The translations under genes were made by a program, and so were the position numbers. Positions 8,261 to 16,489 of a DNA stretch of 64,000 bases are shown here, piece after piece; within the stretch, counting starts at the first letter, position 1; each line of letters begins with the position of its first letter. This DNA is from Acidobacteriota bacterium. GTDB taxonomy: Bacteria; Acidobacteriota; Blastocatellia; Pyrinomonadales; Pyrinomonadaceae. The notes under the pieces are model-generated. The model made no database searches, was not told the DNA's origin, and worked only from the letters and a program-made list of their open reading frames with translations. The stretch lies in contig JAKOVX010000068.1 of the NCBI GenBank assembly GCA_029781855.1, positions 124,001 through 188,000 of the forward strand, in the 5' to 3' direction.

Positions 8261-10698
8261 AGGTACTGAAGTTCGGTGGCTCGTCGGTCGGAAATGCCGA
8301 AAACATAGAAAAGGTGGTCTCGGTCGTTCGGCAGCGAGCTGCGGAAGGCGAGATCGCCGTCGTGCTTTCAGCAATGCAAGGTACTACTGACGCCCTGATC
8401 GAGGCCGGCCAGGCGGCGGCGATCGGCGACGACGGGTATTTGGAAACTATCTCGGACATCGAGCGATCGCACCTCGATGCAATTGACGAACTTTTCCCCG
8501 ACGGCCACCATCACGCGATAGCCGAATTTTTTGAAAATACCGTCAAGGAGCTTGAGAACATTTGCGAAGGCGTACGCCTTGTCCGTGAGCTCAGCCCGAG
8601 GACGCTCGACCGCATACTCAGTTTTGGCGAGATCGTTTCATCGCGGATCGTATCCGAAAAGCTGGCGGCCGCTGGCATTGAAAACGTCTGGAAAGACAGC
8701 CGCGAGGTGATCCGCACGGACGCGAATCACGGATTTGGAGCGGTAGATCCGGCTGCGACAACAAAACTGATCACGGACTATTTCAACCAGTCAAAGGCTA
8801 AAGTCCATATATTTCCCGGCTTTATTGCCGCGGACGCGACCGGTTCGACAACGACACTTGGCCGCGGCGGTTCCGATTACACGGCCGCGCTTTTGGCAGC
8901 GGCAGTCGATGCCGAGGTGCTCGAGATCTGGACGGATGTCAGCGGAATGATGTCTGCAGACCCGCGTTTCGTTCGTAATGTTCGGCAGATCCCGCGTATC
9001 ACGTATCGCGAGGCGATGGAGTTGTCCCACTTTGGCGCTAAGGTTATCTATCCGCCGACGATCCAACCGGTGATGGCAAAATCGATCCCGGTGCTGATCA
9101 AGAACACGTTTGCTCCCGACGAACCCGGCACGCTCATCCAAACGGTGGCCGATACGGACGGCCAGATGATCCGCGGCATCACGAGCATCGACAAGATCGC
9201 GATATTGAGCCTCGAAGGCAGCGGAATGGTCGGAATTCCGGGGTTTTCGAAACGCCTGTTCGATGCCCTCTCGCGGGCACAGATCAATGTCATTCTGATC
9301 ACGCAGAGCTCGTCTGAGCACTCGATATGCGTCGCCGTCGAAGAGAAACGGGCCGCCGATGCCAAGCTGGCCGTCGATCTCGAATTTGAGTACGAGATCA
9401 GCGTCGGCAAGATCGAGCCGCTAGGGGTCGAGACCGGATTCTCGATCCTCGCCCTGGTCGGCGACAACATGAAGCAGCACACCGGCGTGAGCGGCAAGAT
9501 GTTTATGACGCTTGGGCAAAACGGCATCAACATCCACGCCATCGCCCAGGGGTCGAGCGAACGGAATATCTCCGCCGTAATATCGACCAAGGATGTTCGA
9601 AAAGCGGTCAACACCCTTCATGAGGAGTTCTTTTCTGACGGCAAACGGCAGATAAACGTGTTCATCGCCGGCGTCGGCACGGTTGGCACGCGGCTGATCG
9701 AACAACTAAGAGCTCAACACGAACACCTGTCCGACGAAATGCTCCTAAACGTCCGTGTCGTCGGCGTCGCGAACAGCCGTCGCGCGCTGCTGGACAGCGA
9801 GGGTCTTGACCTGACGACCTATAAGGATGATCTGAAGTCGGCTGGCGAAACCGACATCGAACAATTCACCGATGCGATCATTGACGAAAACCTCCGGAAT
9901 TCGATCTTCGTTGACGTGACCGCAAGCCCGGCTGTCGTCGCGACCTATCCGAAGCTGCTTTCGAGAAGCATCTCAGTGATCGCTTGCAACAAGATCGCCG
10001 CATCGTCCGAGTATGACAAATACGTTCGTCTAAAGGACCTTGCACGGGAATTCGGCACGAACTTCTTCTTTGAGACGAACGTTGGCGCCGGACTGCCAGT
10101 GATAAATACGCTCAACGATCTGCTGCGCAGCGGCGACCGTGTGAACCGGATCGAGGCGGTGTTGTCGGGCACGCTCAATTTTGTCTTCAATAACTACGAC
10201 GGAACACGAAAATTCGCCGGTGTCGTCCGCCAGGCCCAGGACGAAGGTTACACCGAACCCGACCCGCGGCTCGACCTCAGCGGCACGGACGTCGCCAGAA
10301 AGATACTGATCCTTGCCCGCGAGGTTGGCCATCGCATCGAAATGGCCGACATCGAAAATGCCGGATTTTTGCCGGAATCGTGCCTAAAGGGCAGCGTTGA
10401 AGATTTTTACGTGGAACTCGAGCGGAACGAGCCGCATTTTCGCGGGCTGCTCGATCCCGCCGTCAACCAGGGGCTGAAGCTCAAATACATCGCTTCGTTG
10501 GAAGGTGGAAATGCGAAGGTCGGGCTCCAATCGATCGGGCCCGACCACAATTTCGCCAACCTCTCCGGCAAGGATAACGCCGTTCTCTTCTACACCGACC
10601 GCTACCCCGAGCAGCCGCTCGTCATCAAAGGAGCCGGAGCCGGAGCCGACGTAACCGCAGCAGGTGTTTTTGCAGATATCATCCGAGCTGCTCGGTAA
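8257..10698 (+). CDS. thrA: Bifunctional aspartokinase / homoserine dehydrogenase
   Basis: An 813-residue fusion that catalyses the first and third steps from aspartate to homoserine. The aspartokinase domain opens with KFGGSSVGNAENI (residue 4 onward) and has GRGGSDYTAALLAAA. Two ACT regulatory domains follow (about residues 310-455), with VSGKMFMTLGQNGINIHAI. The homoserine dehydrogenase half starts near residue 465 with the NAD-binding IAGVGTVGTRLI and includes GTLNFVFNNYDGTRKF. The ACT domains suggest feedback control by threonine, by analogy with E. coli ThrA. It is translationally coupled to thrC and converges with the DUF5615 gene 20 bp downstream. Confidence 0.96.
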   Translation: MKVLKFGGSSVGNAENIEKVVSVVRQRAAEGEIAVVLSAMQGTTDALIEAGQAAAIGDDGYLETISDIERSHLDAIDELFPDGHHHAIAEFFENTVKELENICEGVRLVRELSPRTLDRILSFGEIVSSRIVSEKLAAAGIENVWKDSREVIRTDANHGFGAVDPAATTKLITDYFNQSKAKVHIFPGFIAADATGSTTTLGRGGSDYTAALLAAAVDAEVLEIWTDVSGMMSADPRFVRNVRQIPRITYREAMELSHFGAKVIYPPTIQPVMAKSIPVLIKNTFAPDEPGTLIQTVADTDGQMIRGITSIDKIAILSLEGSGMVGIPGFSKRLFDALSRAQINVILITQSSSEHSICVAVEEKRAADAKLAVDLEFEYEISVGKIEPLGVETGFSILALVGDNMKQHTGVSGKMFMTLGQNGINIHAIAQGSSERNISAVISTKDVRKAVNTLHEEFFSDGKRQINVFIAGVGTVGTRLIEQLRAQHEHLSDEMLLNVRVVGVANSRRALLDSEGLDLTTYKDDLKSAGETDIEQFTDAIIDENLRNSIFVDVTASPAVVATYPKLLSRSISVIACNKIAASSEYDKYVRLKDLAREFGTNFFFETNVGAGLPVINTLNDLLRSGDRVNRIEAVLSGTLNFVFNNYDGTRKFAGVVRQAQDEGYTEPDPRLDLSGTDVARKILILAREVGHRIEMADIENAGFLPESCLKGSVEDFYVELERNEPHFRGLLDPAVNQGLKLKYIASLEGGNAKVGLQSIGPDHNFANLSGKDNAVLFYTDRYPEQPLVIKGAGAGADVTAAGVFADIIRAAR

Positions 10699-10718
10699 AT
10701 GGCTGAAGTGGAACTTTG

Positions 10719-11048
10719 TTAGCCTATCTCGACGAGATTTTCATGTTCGAGGAAAGCAAGAGCTTCCCTCAGGTGTTCGTTTAGAATCTCCTGAAGTCGC
10801 GGATTCGACGTGTTTCCGCATGTTAGCCAAATGACCTTTGGCGGAGGCCCGAACCGATCCAGAAGATCCACAAAATCGCGGTCTTTTGTTAGGACCACCG
10901 CATTTTCTTCACGAGCGGCCCGAAATATCTCGTAATCCTCCGCATCTCGCAAACCGAGCGTTCGCACCGCGTGGGCTTCAACATCGAAAGTGCTGGTTAT
11001 CCATTCCGCAATAGACGGTGAGAGCTGCGCGTCGATCCAGATCTTCAT
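10719..11048 (-). CDS. DUF5615 PIN-like protein, putative toxin
   Basis: A 109-residue protein of the DUF5615 family, small PIN-like nuclease-fold proteins often paired with DUF433 proteins. Visible family features are the acidic start (KIWIDAQLSPSIAEWI, Asp6), GLRDAEDYEIFRAAREENAVVLTKDRDF in the middle, and a hydrophobic strand KVIWLTCGN. The acidic residues fit a PIN-type metal site. Its start overlaps the stop of the DUF433 gene by 4 bp, so the two are coupled. A toxin role is inferred from the pairing and is not proven for this family. Confidence 0.8.
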   Translation of the reverse strand: MKIWIDAQLSPSIAEWITSTFDVEAHAVRTLGLRDAEDYEIFRAAREENAVVLTKDRDFVDLLDRFGPPPKVIWLTCGNTSNPRLQEILNEHLREALAFLEHENLVEIG

Positions 11049-11275
11049 GCGGCTAACGGGAGAATTGGATGGTCGAGTTTCTTAGCGGCGAATGAAAGTG
11101 CTGCAGCCAGATCTTCCTTCTCAAGGTCTGGCATTTCGTTAAGAATTTCTTCGGCGGACAGGCCCGAAGCAAAAAGGTCGAGTATGTCTATCACCCGAAT
11201 TCGCATACCGCGAATGCATGGCCGGCCGCCGCATTGGTTTGGATTGAAAGTGATTCGATCGAGTAACGCTGACAT
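11045..11275 (-). CDS. DUF433 protein, putative antitoxin
   Basis: A 76-residue DUF433 protein, a small helix-turn-helix family seen upstream of PIN-like partners (VapB45-type antitoxins). The family core is clear: DRITFNPNQCGGRPCIRGMRI, then VIDILDLFASGLSAEEILNEMPDL. It is the first gene of a two-gene unit and overlaps the DUF5615 gene by 4 bp. Antitoxins of this kind usually repress their own promoter; no operator is obvious in the upstream gap to the pirin gene. Confidence 0.82.
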   Translation of the reverse strand: MSALLDRITFNPNQCGGRPCIRGMRIRVIDILDLFASGLSAEEILNEMPDLEKEDLAAALSFAAKKLDHPILPLAA

Positions 11276-11339
11276 ATCGACATTATTGCACAGAAATCGG
11301 ACATTTGAAGCAAAAACCGATCTCTGTGCAACTGCATGA

Positions 11340-12038
11340 TTAGTTCAGATCAAATAGCAAAAACTCGGTATTGTCGGTATGTGCCGTTAGCTTGAGGTGT
11401 GATTCCTCGCTGATCGCTGCACCGTCACCTGCGTCGACGGTGTAACCATTAACGTCTAGGGCTCCACTGATCAACTGGATCCACGCATGCCGGCCTTCGG
11501 CTATATCGTAGGTTACGCTCTGCCCTTCGCCCAGGACCGATGCGTAAAGCTTGACGTCCTGATTGATGTGAACCGAGCCGTCCGTCCCGCCGCGTGACGC
11601 GACGAGTTTGAGTTTGCCCTGCTTTTCTTCGGGCGGAAAGAATTTCTGCTCGTAGCTTGGTTCAAGCCTGTTCTTTTCCGGCAGTATCCAAATCTGCAGC
11701 AAGTGTGTTCGCTCGGTCGGCGACGAAAATTCGCTATGCAGCACGCCGGTTCCTGCAGTCATGCGCTGGACCTCGTTCGGCCGGACCGTCTCGCCGTTTC
11801 CCATCGAATCGCGGTGCGAGAGCTCGCCGTCGATCACGTAAGTAATGATCTCCATATCGCGATGGCCGTGCTTAGGAAAGCCCTGATCGGCCTCGATAAA
11901 GTCCTCATTTATTACGCGAAGGTCGCGAAAACCCATGAACCGCGGATCGTAATAGTCCGCAAATGAAAATGAAAAATGCGTGTCGAGCCACCCGTGATTT
12001 GCGTGGCCACGTTCTTTCGATCGTCTGATCTTGATCAT
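11340..12038 (-). CDS. Pirin family protein (YhhW-like, cupin)
   Basis: A 232-residue bicupin of the pirin/YhhW family. Relatives include quercetin 2,3-dioxygenases, but the physiological role is uncertain. The N-terminal cupin has the signature HFSFSFADYYDP, FRDLRVINEDFIEADQGFPKH, then HRDMEIITYV and GTGVLHSEFS, which carry the metal-binding His/Glu set. The start is ATG 12036-12038, preceded by a strong AAGGAG site; an in-frame extension to 12095 reads through repeat DNA and is rejected. The upstream region carries a gcaaag-type inverted repeat. Confidence 0.9.
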   Translation of the reverse strand: MIKIRRSKERGHANHGWLDTHFSFSFADYYDPRFMGFRDLRVINEDFIEADQGFPKHGHRDMEIITYVIDGELSHRDSMGNGETVRPNEVQRMTAGTGVLHSEFSSPTERTHLLQIWILPEKNRLEPSYEQKFFPPEEKQGKLKLVASRGGTDGSVHINQDVKLYASVLGEGQSVTYDIAEGRHAWIQLISGALDVNGYTVDAGDGAAISEESHLKLTAHTDNTEFLLFDLN

Positions 12039-12056
12039 TGTAAATCTCCTTGTTCC

Positions 12057-12114
12057 GCTTTGCGTCGCTCCGACCTGGCAGGACTTCTCCCGCAAAGTCG
12101 CTAAGCCGCAAAGC
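12057..12114. repeat. gcaaag-type intergenic inverted repeat
   Basis: The right arm is gcaaagtcgctaagccgcaa and onward (12092-12114). A shorter inverted left arm is gctttgcgtcgct (12057-12069). The word gcaaag recurs about every 10 bases. It shares the tctcccgcaaagt core with the element at 23783, so it is a repeated family within this window. It lies in the 5' region of the pirin gene. Confidence 0.65.
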
Positions 12115-12204
12115 CAATATAAGAAGTGTATCGATTTACCGGCGAGTTGTAATCATCAATTGCGGTGGGAGTTTTCTAGTCATTTTGGGTGAGAAGAGGG
12201 TTGT

Positions 12205-12272
12205 AACCGCAGATGTACACAGACAAACACAGATAAGAATATGCTAGCTTTATCCGTGTCCATGTGTGGTTA
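12205..12272. repeat. acacagat-type intergenic inverted repeat
   Basis: Left arm (12205-12236) contains agatgtacacagacaaacac and then agataa. The right arm, ttatccgtgtccatgtgtgg then tta (12250-12272), is its imperfect reverse complement. It could form a long hairpin just downstream of the O-methyltransferase stop. A shorter relative with the same ttatccgtgtc core occurs at 50856. Confidence 0.7.
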
Positions 12273-12284
12273 GATTTCTTCGTT

Positions 12285-12911
12285 CTATTTCTTGCGCACG
12301 ACCATTAGCCCGTCCCGTATCGGCAATAGGACATTTGCAACTCGTTCGTCCGCAAGAACCATTCTGTTGAAGTCGTGTAGTGCCTGCGTGTTCTCGTCCT
12401 TTTCGGCCTCGATCACCTTGCCGCTCCAGAGGACATTGTCGGCGATGATGAAGCCGCCGGGCCGGACACGGTCGAAGACGAGGTTGTAGTAGTTGGAGTA
12501 ATTGGGTTTGTCGGCGTCGATGAAGACGAGATCGAAGGATTCCGGAAGCGTTGGAATGATCTCGGCGGCGATGCCCAGTTGAAATTCGATCTTGTCACGA
12601 TACTCGGTTTTTGACACAAATTCGCGAGCGACACGATTCGTGTCCTCCTGTATGTCCAAAGTAATCACCTTGCCGCCAGACGCTAGGCCTTCGGCAAAAC
12701 ACAACGCCGAATAGCCGAGGTAGGTTCCGATCTCGAGCACCACCCTGGGGCGGATCATATGCGATAGCATTGACAGGACGCGGCCCTGGAAAAAGCCTGA
12801 AAGCATGCTCGAATCTTCGTAATGTGCGTAGCAGTGTGCCCGCAGCTCCTGAAGCACCAAGCTTTCGCCCGATGTAAAGTCCTCAGCGTATTTGATAACT
12901 TCGCCTTTCAT
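12285..12911 (-). CDS. Class I SAM-dependent O-methyltransferase
   Basis: A 208-residue methyltransferase of the caffeoyl-CoA/catechol O-methyltransferase family (also includes bacterial TrmR-like tRNA modifiers). It shows VVLEIGTYLGYSALCFAEGL (SAM motif I), GKVITLDIQEDTNRVAREFV, the metal-binding FDLVFIDADKPNYSNYYNLV and GGFIIADNVLWSGKV. The substrate cannot be assigned. It is the last gene of an operon with the response regulator (4-bp overlap) and the small membrane protein upstream. Confidence 0.9.
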   Translation of the reverse strand: MKGEVIKYAEDFTSGESLVLQELRAHCYAHYEDSSMLSGFFQGRVLSMLSHMIRPRVVLEIGTYLGYSALCFAEGLASGGKVITLDIQEDTNRVAREFVSKTEYRDKIEFQLGIAAEIIPTLPESFDLVFIDADKPNYSNYYNLVFDRVRPGGFIIADNVLWSGKVIEAEKDENTQALHDFNRMVLADERVANVLLPIRDGLMVVRKK

Positions 12912-13537
12912 AGGTTTACTCTCACCAATCCCCGTTTTATCGCGACACCGGCGGCCGACGTTCGATCGGAAACGCCGATCTTGCCGAAAATATTTTGAAC
13001 GTGCGTCTTTACGGTATTTTCCGAGATATCCAGGGCGAACGCGATCTCCTTGTTGGACATACCGCCGACGATCATCCGCAGTACGTTGGTTTCCGTGGCG
13101 GTCAACTCCTCGCTGCCGACGTGCTCGCTCAGGATCTCAGCGATGTCCGCCGGAATGTATTTGCGGCCCGCGTTCACCGTTCTGATCGCTTTCTTGAGGT
13201 CGTCCGGATCTACATCCTTACAAATATATCCAAGTGCGCCCTTTTTGAGTGCCCGGCTGATTTCCGAATCTCCCGCGTGCTCCGCCAAAACTATGAGACG
13301 TGCGCCGGGTGTAGTCACAAAGTAATTATCCAGGTCGTCGATCGTGCAGGAATCCGGAAAATGCAGGCCAAGTATTGTCACGTCCGGATGCAAATCGCCA
13401 AAGAGGCGGAATCCGTCCACGGAGTTGTCGGCCTCGCCGATCAGCGTTATGTCATCGGTTTCCCCGAGAACCGACCTTACGCCGATGCGGGTCAGTGGCT
13501 GATTCTCGATCAAAAGGACCTTAATGGTGGACGACAT
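12908..13537 (-). CDS. NarL/LuxR-type response regulator with degenerate receiver domain
   Basis: A 209-residue protein with an N-terminal receiver fold and a C-terminal LuxR-type DNA-binding helix-turn-helix (ELTATETNVLRMIVGGMSNK, ISENTVKTHVQNIFGKIGVS). The receiver lacks its key residues. The phosphoacceptor Asp is Gly57 (PDVTILGLHFPD), the acidic pair is Glu11-Asn12, and the usual Thr/Ser is Ala85; only Lys107 remains. It is therefore unlikely to be controlled by phosphorylation. It overlaps the O-methyltransferase gene by 4 bp and follows the membrane protein by 9 bases. No histidine kinase is nearby. It may sense a ligand or act constitutively. Confidence 0.9.
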   Translation of the reverse strand: MSSTIKVLLIENQPLTRIGVRSVLGETDDITLIGEADNSVDGFRLFGDLHPDVTILGLHFPDSCTIDDLDNYFVTTPGARLIVLAEHAGDSEISRALKKGALGYICKDVDPDDLKKAIRTVNAGRKYIPADIAEILSEHVGSEELTATETNVLRMIVGGMSNKEIAFALDISENTVKTHVQNIFGKIGVSDRTSAAGVAIKRGLVRVNL

Positions 13538-13546
13538 CTCTTTGAA

Positions 13547-13906
13547 CTATGTCTCGACGCGGCGACGCAAAACGCCGCCCAGCAGCGACAATGGTGCGAA
13601 AAGGAAAATTGCGGCGATCTGTGTGTAATGCTCGCCGGCGGACATTAAAAACGATACTGTGGCAAAGCCCGCCATTATCAGCGAAAGTACAATATTTGCG
13701 TTCAACGTCCGTGTCGCCGCGATCATCTTCCCGACAAATCCGCCGACGAATGCAAAAACCGCTCCGCCGACGATCACCAACCCCTTTGTCGTCAAACCGA
13801 CATCGGCATGTGGGTCGATGCCACTCAATCGGAACAGCACTACCGCTCCGATGGCGAAGATGGAATATCCGATGATCACACCGAGGATGTTTCTGACAGT
13901 CTTCAT
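13547..13906 (-). CDS. Four-helix membrane protein, unknown function
   Basis: A 119-residue protein with four predicted membrane helices (roughly residues 5-28, 40-62, 72-92 and 95-114) separated by short charged loops. I do not recognise the family. The start used is ATG 13904-13906, because the longer frame up to 13975 begins with GTG and its extra residues are encoded by the repeat element between here and alaS. No strong ribosome site is visible. It is first in an operon with the degenerate response regulator and the O-methyltransferase. Confidence 0.6.
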   Translation of the reverse strand: MKTVRNILGVIIGYSIFAIGAVVLFRLSGIDPHADVGLTTKGLVIVGGAVFAFVGGFVGKMIAATRTLNANIVLSLIMAGFATVSFLMSAGEHYTQIAAIFLFAPLSLLGGVLRRRVET

Positions 13907-13908
13907 AA

Positions 13909-14862
<954 letters not shown>

Positions 14863-14893
14863 TTAGCATAAAGCATTTGCGACACGCACAGAC

Positions 14894-14924
14894 AAAAAAC
14901 GCCGGACGTATCGCTACGTCCGGC
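14894..14924 (-). terminator. Rho-independent terminator of msrB
   Basis: On the minus strand a perfect 10-bp stem (gccggacgta pairing with tacgtccggc) closes a 4-base loop and is followed, after one base, by six T residues. It lies 33 bases beyond the msrB stop and before alaS. Confidence 0.88.
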
Positions 14925-14957
14925 CAGCCTTTCAGGAAAGAAGGTCAGGGCCAAAAA

Positions 14958-15545
14958 CTATTTGGTCTCGCGAAATTTCATTGCGACCGAGTTCATACAG
15001 TATCGGAGTCCGGTCGGCTTGGGGCCGTCGTCGAAAACGTGGCCGAGATGCGAGTGGCAGCGGGCACATTCGATCTCAGTTCGTACCTCACCGAGGCTGT
15101 TGTCCTCTTTCTCGATAACGTTCTTTTTGAAGATCGGCTGGAAGAAACTCGGCCAGCCGGTGCCGGATTCGAATTTGGCCTCGGAGCTGAAGATCGCCAG
15201 GCCGCAGGCCGCACAGTAATAAGTGCCGTGCTTGTGATTGGTCGTGAGCTTGCCCGAGTACGGCCGTTCGGTGCCCTGCTCGCGAAGCACGTTGTAGGCG
15301 TCCGCGGGCAATTCTTTTTTCCATTCGGCGTCTGTTTTGACGATCTCCGTGCCGTCAAATTCACCGTCGGTAAGCGTCGGGCCGGACGGCATTTGTTTTG
15401 TCTGGCTGGCTCGCGACGGCGTTTCGGCCGGAACTGCAGTGATGTTCGACGCCGACGACGTGTACGCTCCGCAGCCTAATATGTATGAGATTGAAACGGC
15501 GATGCCGATGACGGCCGCTGCCGAAATGAAAGTTCGTTTATTCAT
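14958..15545 (-). CDS. msrB: Exported (lipoprotein) methionine-(R)-sulfoxide reductase MsrB
   Basis: A 195-residue enzyme that repairs the R form of methionine sulfoxide in proteins. The catalytic domain starts around residue 70 and contains the zinc cysteines C111/C114 and C160/C163, the motif GTGWPSF, and the catalytic Cys183 in RYCMNS. The N-terminus has a hydrophobic segment followed by the lipobox YILGC (Cys25), so the enzyme is probably anchored as a lipoprotein in the envelope. The start is ATG 15543-15545; a 7-codon extension is rejected. A clear terminator follows. Confidence 0.93.
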   Translation of the reverse strand: MNKRTFISAAAVIGIAVSISYILGCGAYTSSASNITAVPAETPSRASQTKQMPSGPTLTDGEFDGTEIVKTDAEWKKELPADAYNVLREQGTERPYSGKLTTNHKHGTYYCAACGLAIFSSEAKFESGTGWPSFFQPIFKKNVIEKEDNSLGEVRTEIECARCHSHLGHVFDDGPKPTGLRYCMNSVAMKFRETK

Positions 15546-15645
15546 GGTATTTCCGTTATGATGCATTCGCAGCGAGAGCGGATGCTTGGGCCGAAGGAGC
15601 TTAAGGAGTGGGAGGATTTCGAAGTTATTAAAACCAGCTTTCCAT

Positions 15646-15753
15646 TTCGTCGGATGGTCGAAGGACTTTCCCTATTCTGCTGGCCGGCATACCCCTCCAG
15701 ACATGCCATGGCAGCCGAACCCTTGGTATTGTTGCCTTCGACCATCCGGCGAA
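15646..15753. repeat. 108-bp element bounded by 19-bp inverted repeats
   Basis: Left arm ttcgtcggatggtcgaagg (15646-15664) and right arm ccttcgaccatccggcgaa (15735-15753) are inverted copies matching at 18 of 19 positions. The 70 bases between have no credible gene. The surrounding non-coding DNA (15567-15769) between msrB and the fasciclin gene is otherwise featureless. It could be a small non-autonomous element or a large hairpin. Confidence 0.6.
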
Positions 15754-15769
15754 ACCTGTTCAGAAACCC

Positions 15770-16324
15770 TTAGTTGGGCAAAAGCACCGAATCGATAACG
15801 TGGATGACGCCGTTTGATTGCTTAACGTCAGCGATCGTTACCCGAGCCTTGCCGCCCTTTTCGTCGGTGAGGATGACGTTCTTGCCGTCGAGCGAAGCCG
15901 TCAGCTTTCCACCCGAAACGGTCGTGAACTCAGCCTTTCCGTTGCCTTTCTTGATAGCCGCGACCACGTCTTTCGCACTGAAATTGCCCGCGATGACGTG
16001 ATAGGTCAGGATCTTGGTGAGCGTAGCCTTGTTTTCCGGCTTAAGAAGCGTATCAACGGTGCCCGCGGGCAGCTTGTCAAATGCCTCGTTTGTCGGAGCG
16101 AATACGGTGAACGGTCCCGCACTCATCAGAGTATCGACCAGGCCGGCAGCCTTGACGGCGGCGACGAGCGTGGTGTGATCTTTCGAGTTGATCGCGTTTT
16201 CGACGATGTTCTTGGTTGCGTACATCTCAGCTCCCCCGACCATCGGGTTCTTCTGAGCCGATGCGACGGTTGCGCCGAGTCCTATCGTGAGTGCCAATGC
16301 AAAAAGTCCTACTAATGATTTCAT
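15770..16324 (-). CDS. Exported fasciclin (FAS1) domain protein
   Basis: A 184-residue protein with a signal peptide (cleavage after ASAQ, about residue 23) and a single FAS1 domain. FAS1 features are NIVENAINSKDHTTLVAAVK, the H1 box GPFTVFAPTNEAFDKLP, LTYHVIAGNFSA, and the H2 box NGVIHVIDSVLLPN at the C-terminus. FAS1 domains mediate adhesion to other proteins or matrix. The ribosome site AGGGGAG lies just upstream of the ATG at 16322-16324. Confidence 0.93.
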   Translation of the reverse strand: MKSLVGLFALALTIGLGATVASAQKNPMVGGAEMYATKNIVENAINSKDHTTLVAAVKAAGLVDTLMSAGPFTVFAPTNEAFDKLPAGTVDTLLKPENKATLTKILTYHVIAGNFSAKDVVAAIKKGNGKAEFTTVSGGKLTASLDGKNVILTDEKGGKARVTIADVKQSNGVIHVIDSVLLPN

Positions 16325-16444
16325 AAATTTGTCTCCCCTTGTTTTGTTTATTCTTCCGAAAAGGTTTTCTTACCCTTTGGTGGTGTTTTCGCGATAGGTC
16401 TTAGATCGGATTCAAAATTTTTTTGCAGTCTGAGAATTGAGCGC

Positions 16445-16474
16445 AAAAAAAGGCCGGGCTCGTTGAACCCGGCC
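16445..16474 (-). terminator. Rho-independent terminator of the SPFH gene
   Basis: On the minus strand ggccggg pairs with cccggcc (7 bp) across a 9-base loop, followed by seven T residues. It starts 15 bases after the SPFH gene stop. Confidence 0.85.
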
Positions 16475-16489
16475 GCGATGATCTCGGTC

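Noticed and set aside
12205..12272. CRISPR-like repeat
   Set aside because: There is a single inverted pair, no regular direct repeats with spacers, and no cas genes.
15542..15745. 67-codon minus-strand frame across the 108-bp inverted-repeat element
   Set aside because: It reads through repeat arms and overlaps msrB start; there is no ribosome site.
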